Assembly: GCF_025244725.1 (NCBI RefSeq) | Contig: NZ_CP104203.1 | Span: 4,092,001 to 4,156,000 of the forward strand | DNA: 64,000 nucleotides | DNA from: Chryseobacterium oranimense | GTDB taxonomy: Bacteria; Bacteroidota; Bacteroidia; Flavobacteriales; Weeksellaceae | Reading direction: 5' to 3' | Shown here: positions 35,710 to 43,078 of the stretch, piece after piece | How the letters are laid out: the number at the start of each line of letters is the position of its first letter | Numbering within the stretch: the stretch's first letter is position 1 | The notes under the pieces: generated by a model | Told to the model about the DNA's origin: nothing | The model's input: the letters and a program-made list of their open reading frames with translations, nothing else | Databases searched by the model: none | Position numbers and translations under genes: made by a program

Positions 35710-37833
35710 CTATACTGTTACTTCATTTGCTGCTGTTCCAGTTTCCTTTCCGTCTGTATTTACCAATTTCTCTGCTAAAGTTATTTCTGAAACATCCATT
35801 CCGCTTTCAAGATCCTTCATCATGGCGAGAAGCTCTTTTTTCAGAAGGAAATATTTTTTGTGAAGGAAATAAGGCAGAATATTGATGGCAGTCATGAGCA
35901 GCTGAAGATTAGTTTCAAGGTATTGGTTGTTATTAAAATAGATAAGATCTTTTTCGATATAATATTTCAGGTCTTTTATGGTTTGTTCCTCCAGATCATC
36001 AATCATTTTGGGATCGTCCAAATAGGATACGATCTCACTTTTTAATCTTTCTTCATGAGGTTTAAGACTTTTAACGTTTCTGCTGATTTGTTCAAACGGT
36101 GTTTTTGTGTTCAGAAATGCAGTGGCAGCAATAATATCCGTATAAGGTTTAAACCTGTCTTCGTATTCGCTGTCGTAGGTTGAGAATCTTCTGTAGATAT
36201 TTTCAAACTCATCTTTTTTATTAAGCTCATTTGATAATCTGAGGAAATAGGTATAAATATCCGAATCATTCTGATGGATCTGATCTTTTACCTCCGAAAT
36301 AGAATTACTGATTTCCGGAACCAGCTTTCCAGCTTCTTTGATATTATATTTTTTGCCGTCGTAATCGAAAGTTTTTAAAATAATTTCCTTTCTGATAATT
36401 GCTCCTATTGTCTTTTTATCATTTTCAAGTGCAATTAATGTGTAAACCATTTCCACTTTTTCCTTGCTGAACAACTGCTCAAAAGAAAGGTCCTTTGCTG
36501 CTACGTTTTCCTGAACACTGAAGTCAGGATTTTTATTGTCATAATAACTATTGAAGATCTTATCAAAGGAATCTTTAATATGCTGTTTTTCAAATTCCGA
36601 TGCGAAGGTCTCAAAGTCAAGGTTAGTTTTTTCCTTCTGATATTTTACCTTTGAAAAAAGTTTCACGGTTAACTTTTCTTCTGTTTTTTCGAAATCCCTG
36701 AAGAGGGTTTTGGCGGATTCATTTTCAGAGTCTTTTATGATATTAAGCTTCCGAAGCCTTGCAATACGGTCTTCATTGGAAGGATGCGATGCCCACTGAT
36801 TTTCAATCGTCAGTTTCGATTTGTTAAAAAGTCCGGATTCGGAAAGCTTTACATTAGGAAGATCGTATTTGGTGTCCAGTTCGCTTTGCTGTGCAAGGAA
36901 ATTCATGACAAAAAACTGTTCTTTATAAATATTCTGGCTGGCCTCGTTTTTTGAAAACCTTGATTCATAAAAGTTAATTACATTTTGATATGAATTATTG
37001 GCCAGTTCCATTCTCAGCAGGGATTCTTCTAAAGAAAGCGATCCTGCAATATTAGCAGCTACTTCATCGGCATGGAATTCCATTTCCCTGGAAAGAGCCA
37101 TATGACGGATGTTGACAAAAGAGTACATTTTGGTAAGAACCCACTGGATTTTACCGGTAATAAAAAGCGCCAATGCCGCAAAAATCGAAAAATACCCGCT
37201 CCAGCTGGCCCATTGTGAAATAGAATTGCGGTAAGATTCATCATCATTAACAAGATTGAAAATGATTTGATTAACATTGTATACATAGCTTCCCACTTTC
37301 ATAGAACGTTGGGAAAAATGTCCGAACTCATGAGCAAGAACGGCCTTCAGTTCCTGTTTTGTGGAGGTGTTGATCAGTCCAAGTCCGATCGTCAGGTTCT
37401 TTTTAATAGGATAGAACATACTCCAGAAGCTGGAATCATAGAATACGCTTGCATTCACATCATAAGACAAATAGACTTTTTTGGGAAAGTCGGTTTCGGC
37501 TTCTTTTACAATTTCATCGATCATTCTGAAAAGCTCAGGTTCATCTGATCTTTTGATCTCGGTGAGATAGCTTCTGTCGTTGATATGTTTTTTAAACAGA
37601 AATTTAATGATAAAGAAAAAGACAAAACCTCCTGTTCCTGCAAGTCCGGCTCCAAGCATGAGGGTCAAAAACATTGGTTTTACCGCAATTAACCATATGC
37701 CACCAATGATGCATCCTACAGCCAGAGCTATGGTCAAAAGAAACATGAGGATATAAACGACAATAAATACAGTTATGGCCAGAACAGCGGATTTGCTTTT
37801 CTTTTTGAAGTCATCGGAAACCTGAATATACAT
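35710..37833 (-). CDS. M48-family membrane metallopeptidase
   Basis: 707 residues from the ATG at 37833 (MYIQVSDDFKKKSKS); an upstream in-frame ATG at 37860 is less likely. Two N-terminal membrane helices are followed by the peptidase core with the zinc motif HEFGH in LKAVLAHEFGHFSQRSMK and a third-ligand region ALSREMEFHADEVAA. A long C-terminal helical region of about 350 residues has no recognised domain. M48 enzymes of this type act in membrane protein quality control. Substrate unknown. Confidence 0.85.
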   Translation of the reverse strand: MYIQVSDDFKKKSKSAVLAITVFIVVYILMFLLTIALAVGCIIGGIWLIAVKPMFLTLMLGAGLAGTGGFVFFFIIKFLFKKHINDRSYLTEIKRSDEPELFRMIDEIVKEAETDFPKKVYLSYDVNASVFYDSSFWSMFYPIKKNLTIGLGLINTSTKQELKAVLAHEFGHFSQRSMKVGSYVYNVNQIIFNLVNDDESYRNSISQWASWSGYFSIFAALALFITGKIQWVLTKMYSFVNIRHMALSREMEFHADEVAANIAGSLSLEESLLRMELANNSYQNVINFYESRFSKNEASQNIYKEQFFVMNFLAQQSELDTKYDLPNVKLSESGLFNKSKLTIENQWASHPSNEDRIARLRKLNIIKDSENESAKTLFRDFEKTEEKLTVKLFSKVKYQKEKTNLDFETFASEFEKQHIKDSFDKIFNSYYDNKNPDFSVQENVAAKDLSFEQLFSKEKVEMVYTLIALENDKKTIGAIIRKEIILKTFDYDGKKYNIKEAGKLVPEISNSISEVKDQIHQNDSDIYTYFLRLSNELNKKDEFENIYRRFSTYDSEYEDRFKPYTDIIAATAFLNTKTPFEQISRNVKSLKPHEERLKSEIVSYLDDPKMIDDLEEQTIKDLKYYIEKDLIYFNNNQYLETNLQLLMTAINILPYFLHKKYFLLKKELLAMMKDLESGMDVSEITLAEKLVNTDGKETGTAANEVTV

Positions 37834-37892
37834 GGAAATAATTTTTTTACAATAATACACACATCAGTGTAAAGAGACAAGAAAAAAAAGAA

Positions 37893-37920
37893 AATCGCTC
37901 TGGATTTGGAGCGGTTATAA
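37893..37920 (-). terminator. Terminator in front of the M48 gene
   Basis: Stem 37893-37900 with 37909-37916 (GAGCGATT against AACCGCTC with one G-T pair), then an A-rich run read as U on the minus strand (37880-37892). Confidence 0.55.
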
Positions 37921-37954
37921 TGTTTATTGTTTTGAATTTTTATTCCCGGTTGTA

Positions 37955-38020
37955 CTATGCAAACCATTCACGATTGTTGTTCTTTTCCAACTGTTTAACA
38001 AATTCAAAGTTTTTTTTCAT
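37955..38020 (-). pseudogene. Remnant of a second DUF2461 gene (first 21 codons)
   Basis: On the minus strand an ATG at 38020 reads MKKNFEFVKQLEKNNNREWF then A and TAG. The intact DUF2461 protein at 34966-35625 starts MKKTLEFLKQLEKNNTREWF. By eye 51 of 63 bases match, with most changes at third codon positions. Similarity stops after the TAG. The remnant overlaps the 3' end of the membrane-protein gene at 38004-38537 in another frame and supplies its last codons. Confidence 0.8.
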
Positions 38021-38537
38021 CACGTCTTTCATAAAGTTTTGTTTTTGTAAGTCCGTAATTATTGATTCTAATAGTTGGGGAATTTAATTGCCAGTCTGGG
38101 AGATGATTATACAGTTCATTGGTTAACATTTCGATTCCAGGTATATCTCTATTGAATTCGTAGCTACTTTTGTCGGTAATTATTTCCAGACCTGTTTCTC
38201 TTCTATGCTTTGAAATTGGGATACTAAATGAATATACTGAAATAATTTCATCCCACTTTATAAGTTCCATCGGGTTCCTCTGTTTATTGTAAAACTCTTC
38301 ATTTATATATTGGAAATCTCCATCATATCTCTCTAATAGATCGGCTTCTTTTTCAAAAGTGTCATAATCTTCATCATTCGGGAAATATATTTTTGCTACT
38401 GAAAAGCAAATAGCAACAAAACAGGTAAAAATAATAAGATAAGATATTCCTTCGCTGTCAAAAATAGGATAGTTAAGAAAAACTAGTACTAAAATGATGC
38501 AGCTTATTAAGATTATTCTTTTCAAAATGCAATTCAA
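38004..38537 (-). CDS. Small membrane protein, possible PH-like domain
   Basis: 177 residues: two N-terminal membrane helices (IILISCIILVLVFLNYPIF; ISYLIIFTCFVAICFSVAKI) and a soluble part in which IKWDEIISVYSFSIPI and ETGLEIITDKSSYEF resemble the strands of bacterial PH-like domains (by eye). Its last residues EKKL are encoded inside the DUF2461 remnant, so its 3' end has probably been reshaped. Confidence 0.6.
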   Translation of the reverse strand: MNCILKRIILISCIILVLVFLNYPIFDSEGISYLIIFTCFVAICFSVAKIYFPNDEDYDTFEKEADLLERYDGDFQYINEEFYNKQRNPMELIKWDEIISVYSFSIPISKHRRETGLEIITDKSSYEFNRDIPGIEMLTNELYNHLPDWQLNSPTIRINNYGLTKTKLYERRDEKKL

Positions 38538-38588
38538 TTATTATAGTTAAAAGAAATGTAGCCAAGAAATTCAAAGGCCTTTTCCATT

Positions 38589-39641
38589 TTATGGGTTGTT
38601 TGTTTTTTGAGGGAGACTATATTTTTCGTTTTTCAGAATGGCTGTAATGGCATCTGAAATTTCGAATAATTTTCCGTTGTAATTGTTTCCTAACAGAATA
38701 ATGGTGAATTTTTGATCCAGATCAGAAACTAAAAGGGCTTCATATCTTCCGGCTCTTCCATCGTGTGAATGCTCAATTAATTTTCCATTTCTGTATTTTG
38801 CCTGTCCCAGAGCTGATTGGGTATCCGGCAGATCAAAATGCTGCCCCAGCTCAAACACTGAGTTGGCACTGATTATTTTATTGGAATGAAGGCAATTTTC
38901 CCATTTCAACAAATCTTTAGTGGTTAAATAGGTTCCGCCAGTTATAGGCAATTCTTCTTTGTCTGTTACTAAATTATTATCAAATGCTTTGGCTATGTTT
39001 TTTTCATTTTCAAAAAGAGTCATCACGGAAGATGTCATTTCGCAAGGCTTGAAAATAAATTTTTCCACGTATGTTTTAAAGTTCATTCCGGTTAACCGCT
39101 CAATAATGAACTGACGTAAAAACAGGTTGTAGATGGTGTAATCGTAATTAGTACCCGGTTTGAAATCCAGTGAATCCACGAGCTTCAAGTCATCAAAAAG
39201 ATCCTTATCATTCTTAACCTTTTTCCAGTTTACATCGGGAATGCCGCTTGTGTATTGTAACAGGTTTTTTATGGTGACTTCATTGGCCCATTTTGGTAAC
39301 TCCGGAATGTATTTGGAAACATGATCTTCTATGTTCAATTTGCCCTGCTCCTGTAATTGCATCAATGCCACGGCACTGAATTCTTTGGTAATGGAACCGA
39401 TATGAAACCTGTAATCAGGTGTTAGTTTTTTCGTTTTTGTGGCATCTGTAAAGCCAAAAGAAGCATTGTAAATGATTTTATTATTTTTTGAAACCAAAAC
39501 ATTTCCATTAAATACTCCAATCTGGTTTGCCCGTTTCATCAGGGAATCTATCTGGCTGATTTTGTTGGTTTGGGCGAATGAATTATTTATGGGGAGTAGA
39601 ATAAGAGTGAAAAATAAGAATAGTTGTTTATAATAGGACAT
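38589..39641 (-). CDS. Serine hydrolase, class C beta-lactamase-like
   Basis: 350 residues with a signal peptide ending SFAQ. Serine beta-lactamase-like motifs: SITK (in HIGSITKEFSAVALMQL) as SxxK, YTIYN as the tyrosine motif, and HSHDGRAG as the third motif (HxG type). Such proteins in Bacteroidota are usually esterases or D-peptidases rather than true beta-lactamases. Its signal-peptide region is almost the same as that of the unrelated neighbour at 39724-40425. Confidence 0.85.
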   Translation of the reverse strand: MSYYKQLFLFFTLILLPINNSFAQTNKISQIDSLMKRANQIGVFNGNVLVSKNNKIIYNASFGFTDATKTKKLTPDYRFHIGSITKEFSAVALMQLQEQGKLNIEDHVSKYIPELPKWANEVTIKNLLQYTSGIPDVNWKKVKNDKDLFDDLKLVDSLDFKPGTNYDYTIYNLFLRQFIIERLTGMNFKTYVEKFIFKPCEMTSSVMTLFENEKNIAKAFDNNLVTDKEELPITGGTYLTTKDLLKWENCLHSNKIISANSVFELGQHFDLPDTQSALGQAKYRNGKLIEHSHDGRAGRYEALLVSDLDQKFTIILLGNNYNGKLFEISDAITAILKNEKYSLPQKTNNP

Positions 39642-39655
39642 TTTAATTTTTGTGT
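39560..39655 (-). repeat. Shared signal-peptide module, copy 1
   Basis: Covers the start codon, signal peptide and about 15 upstream bases of the serine hydrolase gene. It closely matches 40338-40437 (MSYYKQLFLFFTLILLPINN against MPYYKQLLLFFTILLLPINN, and a nearly identical 15 bases around the ATG). Confidence 0.75.
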
Positions 39656-39723
39656 TATGGTTTTATTTACTTAAATACAAATATAATATTCACGCCAATG
39701 AAAATTTGATGTTATTATTTGTC

Positions 39724-40425
39724 TTAATTGTTTTTTTTAAGTTTTTTATATTTTTTATATTCGGAATAATTTTCTTTATTTATAATTGTTACAGCATTCC
39801 AAGAAACTCCATCCCTTGTCCAAGTGAAATATGGAACTTCTTTTACAAATTTTCTGTTATTGTTTTGATAATCTATTATTTCATCAATTTTGGTTACGAA
39901 GAAGTTGATGGTATTTGATTCTGTAAACTTCTGTTGAGAAGTTGGAGTCCAATAATGTTTATAAGAATATTTATTTCCTTCTTTTAATTCAAATTCATAT
40001 GTAATCCCATCATAGCCAAAAACCCAATCCTTAATTTGATTATCGCTTGGAATTTCATTAATTTTTAAAAAAGTTATAAGTTTTTTTATTTCATCAACTT
40101 GTTTTTCAGTTAAGTCAATTTGTTTAATAAATACTTCGCCTGTTCTTTTGCTATCCCAAATTTCATCGGCATAAATCAAATATTTATTAGATTCATCTGA
40201 TAGTTCCAAATAATACTTTTCTGAACTAAAACGAAAAAAGTTCTTATTTTCTTCAGGTTGAATTAGTTTTAACTTTTCGATTATTGGCTTTCTATACTTA
40301 AAATAATGCAGTGTATCACTTTCCTTTGTCAGCTCGTATTTTTTGTTTGCCTGGGCAAATGTTGTATTGTTTATAGGGAGTAAGAGAATAGTGAAAAATA
40401 GTAATAGTTGTTTATAATAGGGCAT
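39724..40425 (-). CDS. Exported protein of unknown function
   Basis: 233 residues from the ATG at 40425 (signal peptide MPYYKQLLLFFTILLLPINN ending FAQ); the frame is open 14 codons further. The mature part has no recognised motif. Segments such as DLTEKQVDEIKKLITFLKIN and YFTWTRDGVSWNAVTIINKE are plain. Its signal peptide is nearly the same as that of the next gene downstream. Confidence 0.65.
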   Translation of the reverse strand: MPYYKQLLLFFTILLLPINNTTFAQANKKYELTKESDTLHYFKYRKPIIEKLKLIQPEENKNFFRFSSEKYYLELSDESNKYLIYADEIWDSKRTGEVFIKQIDLTEKQVDEIKKLITFLKINEIPSDNQIKDWVFGYDGITYEFELKEGNKYSYKHYWTPTSQQKFTESNTINFFVTKIDEIIDYQNNNRKFVKEVPYFTWTRDGVSWNAVTIINKENYSEYKKYKKLKKNN

Positions 40426-40437
40426 GTTAATTTTTTG
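40338..40437 (-). repeat. Shared signal-peptide module, copy 2
   Basis: Start codon and signal-peptide region of the gene at 39724-40425, matching 39560-39655. Similarity ends shortly after the signal peptidase site. Confidence 0.75.
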
Positions 40438-40528
40438 ATGTTGATTTTGTTCCTGACTTCGGATCATATTCTATAAAAAGCTTTTTTACTACTCAAAGCA
40501 GGTGATTAGTATTTATTATCAAAAATGA

Positions 40529-41197
40529 TTAATTTCCTACAAACAATTTAAATTTCAGTATTTCGGCTTGGCTGGGAATTTCGGAAAGTATCCAGTAGTA
40601 GTTATTTTCTTTGTTTATAATTTCATAAATATATTTATCTCCTTTTTTACTGAAATTCTTTCTTCCATTATTATTACTTTCAATAAATTCCAACTCAAAT
40701 TTATTTTTGCCAATCCATTTGTAATATAATTTTGAATTCGTTCCATCTTCAAAAGTTTCTATCCAGAAGCGGTTGTCAGTTTTTAACGTTGTTTTTTCAC
40801 CTTCGTATTCAAAATAATAGAAGTCTGTGGTTTTCTTAAATTGAGCAATTTCATTTTCAGATACTGTAATTTTTGGGTGTGCATCAAGTCTTGCCCAATT
40901 GTCATCTTTTGGGGGATCTACTTTTACTAAATAATCTCTGAAATGTTCACATCGCTTTTGAAATCTGAAATATAGATTATCAATTTTATCTTCAAGTTCT
41001 GAACCTGAGAACTGACTTAGATAGGGGTGAATAAATTTTTTGTTTAATATTTCAATTCTTAAAGTATCACTTAAATTTTCATTAAGTTTAAAATTTGAAC
41101 ACATTTCATCAAGCATTTTGTCTGTTTTATCTGATTCATTTTGTGCATTTAAAAATGTTGAGAGCAATAGAATGATAATCAAAACTGATTTTTTCAT
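40529..41197 (-). CDS. Exported protein of unknown function
   Basis: 222 residues with signal peptide MKKSVLIIILLLSTFLNAQ. The mature protein is charged and Asn-rich (KIDNLYFRFQKRCEHFRDYL, FKKTTDFYYFEYEGEKTTLK). I do not recognise a family. It lies on the same strand as, and 103 bases upstream of, another exported unknown protein. Confidence 0.65.
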   Translation of the reverse strand: MKKSVLIIILLLSTFLNAQNESDKTDKMLDEMCSNFKLNENLSDTLRIEILNKKFIHPYLSQFSGSELEDKIDNLYFRFQKRCEHFRDYLVKVDPPKDDNWARLDAHPKITVSENEIAQFKKTTDFYYFEYEGEKTTLKTDNRFWIETFEDGTNSKLYYKWIGKNKFELEFIESNNNGRKNFSKKGDKYIYEIINKENNYYWILSEIPSQAEILKFKLFVGN

Positions 41198-41486
41198 GAT
41201 AAGTGATTTTTATTGTAGCGCCCAAATCTACGAATTACAATAATATCAGGCTATTGAAAATTCGAGCTTTTAATCCATAGAAGTTATAATAGTCTTGTGT
41301 ATTTCAGCTTCTCACTGCACAAAACTTACCAGAGTTACAAACATATATGTTTTTAACTACCGTAGTTTGTGTTTTGTTTAAAACAGGGTTGTTTGTAACC
41401 AATGTAAAACGTATTTTATTTCCCGCAACTTGTGTTTGTAATGAAATGCTATTTATTAAGCCCCGACTAATAGTGAAGTAGTTAAC
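41198..41486. other. 289-base intergenic stretch with a near-perfect palindrome
   Basis: Contains the 24-base near-palindrome at 41334-41357 (GTTACAAACATA then TATGTTTTTAAC, one mismatch) and a further GTTTGTAAC half-site at about 41391. AGCCCC (about 41459) and GGGGCT (about 41494) could form a long-loop hairpin at the end of the helical-protein gene. No coding sequence seen. Confidence 0.5.
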
Positions 41487-42020
41487 TTAAAGTGGGGCTA
41501 TCTTTATTTTTCTTTCAAGAATAATGTACGCTGCATCCAGCATTTTGGTAAGATGAATGTACGGGCTTATGATATTCCTTTCCGGGAGATGGTCGTAGAT
41601 GCCCAATGAGAAATGGACCATTCCGGAAATAAAATAATCAAATTCCTTGATGCTGTATTCTCTGAATGCTTTTTTAAAGACCAAAAGCGGATTTTGGTAT
41701 TCTTTCTCGGAAAGCAAGCCAAGAGCCAACGGAGAAACATCTTCCAACTGGGTAGTTGCGATTCTTTTCTTTTCCTGTAGTGCAATGAAGTAGCCTGCAC
41801 GGATGAAGGACCGCATCGCCTGCTGAAAATGAAAAACGACGGACGGATGTTCTTTTATCCAGCTGTTTCTTTTTACCGCATAACTTATAATGTCGTTTAG
41901 CAGCTCTTTGGATGCTGTCAGGTCATTGAGCTTAAAATAGTTTTCCATTAGCTTTATGCCGAAATGTTTCTTCCGGCTTTTCCCAAGCCGGGATTGAAGG
42001 TCTGGTCTGGTTTTTTTCAT
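41487..42020 (-). CDS. All-helical protein of the duplicated RNA/HTH module, copy A
   Basis: 177 residues from the ATG at 42020; the frame is open 10 codons upstream, but copy B (50024-50593) begins at the equivalent MKKTR. Family not recognised. A basic N-terminus (MKKTRPDLQSRLGKSRKKHF) is followed by a predicted all-alpha body (ENYFKLNDLTASKELLNDII, KEHPSVVFHFQQAMRSFIRA, LLVFKKAFREYSIKEFDYFI). It is about 85% identical to copy B by eye, with the C-terminal tails differing. It lies downstream of a conserved non-coding stretch from which it may be transcribed. The basic start could bind RNA; that is speculation. Confidence 0.7.
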   Translation of the reverse strand: MKKTRPDLQSRLGKSRKKHFGIKLMENYFKLNDLTASKELLNDIISYAVKRNSWIKEHPSVVFHFQQAMRSFIRAGYFIALQEKKRIATTQLEDVSPLALGLLSEKEYQNPLLVFKKAFREYSIKEFDYFISGMVHFSLGIYDHLPERNIISPYIHLTKMLDAAYIILERKIKIAPL

Positions 42021-42077
42021 GAGTTTGTTTTTTTTAATAATGATTTTCAAAATAATTAATTGGTGTATAATTTTTTA

Positions 42078-42206
42078 AACCATTAAGATTTTTTAAGGGA
42101 TTAAGAATCGTTAAGATCATAGCTGAAGCTATGTTTTTAGTGGGGTGCTTCAACCATCTTTGATGGATCTTAACTTATCTTATTCTCTTCATTTCCCTTA
42201 ATGGTT
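42078..42206. repeat. MITE-like inverted-repeat element, copy A
   Basis: 129 bases bounded by AACCATTAAG (42078-42087) and CTTAATGGTT (42197-42206), with further pairing inside (TTAAGATC / GATCTTAA), so the whole piece folds into a long imperfect hairpin. It has no coding capacity. Confidence 0.65.
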
Positions 42207-42249
42207 ATAATTTTTTGTCATGTTTTTATGGTACGATTTTACTGGCCGT

Positions 42250-42630
42250 AAAGGAGGAAGTCTGCGTGAACTTCCTGCCCATACAAGCCCAATGAATATG
42301 ATAGAATTTGTGTTTTTCTAAAAAGCCCTAAAGCCGCAATGGATTGTACACCCCATTGTACCGTATCATGATACTTTATGTTGTAAAGCAGGCTTAGAAA
42401 ATTATTGTAGAAAACAGAACAGCATGAAAATAAAACGGCATGAGACTCTACAATATCCGACTTGAGGTACTGGTATACCGTGCAACAGATAAGAGAGCTC
42501 ACGCCTAGGTCGTGAGCTTCTTGCTTATCTTCTCGTTGCTTTTAAATTACCAGTTTTCAAGTCGAGATTCTAAGCAATAGCTTCTAATATTCTTTGAAGT
42601 ATCGCAAAGCTACATTTATTGTAGCTTATT
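42250..42630 (-). ncRNA. Predicted structured RNA of the duplicated module, copy A
   Basis: Read on the minus strand from the -7 box at 42641-42634. Helices: 42607-42614/42620-42627 (AAGCTACA/TGTAGCTT), a long arm 42458-42465/42557-42564 (CGACTTGA/TCAAGTCG), 42469-42474/42549-42554, GCAAC/GTTGC (42482-42486/42535-42539), AGATAAG/CTTATCT, GCTCACG/CGTGAGC with loop CCTAGGT, then 42403-42411/42447-42455 (TATTGTAGA/TCTACAATA) and 42255-42261/42270-42276. Compared with copy B several helices change sequence on both sides yet still pair. One change is a G-U wobble only if the minus strand is the RNA. No family recognised. Confidence 0.7.
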
Positions 42631-42633
42631 GTA

Positions 42634-42641
42634 CAAATATA
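42634..42641 (-). promoter_or_regulatory. -7 box (TATATTTG) for the structured RNA, copy A
   Basis: CAAATATA on the plus strand reads TATATTTG on the minus strand. The same octamer sits at the matching place in copy B (51210-51217). Confidence 0.6.
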
Positions 42642-42659
42642 ATAATATTTTCAATATAC

Positions 42660-42673
42660 AGGACTATAGTCCT
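42660..42673. promoter_or_regulatory. Perfect 14-bp palindrome, likely operator for HTH copy A
   Basis: AGGACTATAGTCCT. It lies 19 bases upstream of the minus-strand -7 box and 36 bases before the HTH ATG, so a bound dimer could affect both transcripts. Its core resembles the GACTTATAGTC-like C-boxes of restriction-modification controller proteins. Confidence 0.6.
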
Positions 42674-42709
42674 TAGTTTTTTATTTTGTTTTTGGCTCAC
42701 TTTGCCATT

Positions 42710-42997
42710 ATGCATGATTCTTTAGACGAAATAGAACGATATATAATTTCAAAAGTGAAAGAAATAAGAGAGCAGCGAGGTATTAGTCAAACTTCACTTT
42801 CTTTAGCTATTGGTAAGAGTACAAGTTATATTTCAGATATTGAAGCACACTCCAAAACAGCAAAATATAATATTAAAAGCTTAAACTTAATATCAAAAGC
42901 TTTGGGATGCTCTCCAAAAGATTTCTGGCCGGAACAGCCAATTTTGGAAGAGAAATACGAATTTGTAAAAGAGATAGAAATAAAGAAAAAATCCTAG
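42710..42997 (+). CDS. Small XRE-type HTH regulator (controller-protein-like), copy A
   Basis: 95 residues from the ATG at 42710. The HTH is ISQTSLSLAIGKSTSYISDIEAHSK, written here as two parts: ISQTSLSLAIGKS and TSYISDIEAHSK, followed by LNLISKALGCSPKDFW. Size and layout fit phage-repressor or restriction-modification C-protein regulators. It is divergent from the structured RNA and the helical protein, with a palindrome between them. No restriction or methyltransferase gene is nearby. It differs from the HTH at 51297 over most of its length. Confidence 0.82.
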   Translation: MHDSLDEIERYIISKVKEIREQRGISQTSLSLAIGKSTSYISDIEAHSKTAKYNIKSLNLISKALGCSPKDFWPEQPILEEKYEFVKEIEIKKKS

Positions 42998-43018
42998 CGA
43001 GAGCTGGGATTTGTCTTT
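42989..43018 (+). terminator. Terminator after HTH copy A
   Basis: Stem AAATCCTAGC (42989-42998) with GCTGGGATTT (43003-43012), loop GAGA, overlapping the HTH stop codon and followed by a T-rich stretch. Confidence 0.6.
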
Positions 43019-43078
43019 ATTAACTTATCAGGTAACAGTTCGAGGTTTGGCGAAGCATTAGCAATATGCAACGGTTTT

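Larger units (their letters stand above)
41508..42641. repeat. 1.1-kb direct repeat, copy A
   Basis: Matches 50088-51217 in the same orientation across the helical-protein gene, the inverted-repeat element, the RNA-like stretch and the -7 box on the minus strand. Similarity stops just before the HTH genes. The two copies enclose about 7.4 kb of unrelated genes. Confidence 0.88.

Noticed and set aside
42239..42502. An 87-codon minus-strand open frame inside the structured stretch
   Set aside because: The second copy carries insertions and deletions here that would break the frame (for example near 50900-50990) while paired bases are kept. The conservation therefore fits RNA structure rather than protein.
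42250..42630. Retron or diversity-generating retroelement
   Set aside because: The long hairpin next to a small helical protein suggested this, but there is no reverse transcriptase gene in either module or anywhere in the window.
42710..43018. Restriction-modification locus, suggested by the C-protein-like HTH
   Set aside because: No methyltransferase motifs or endonuclease candidate lie next to it.
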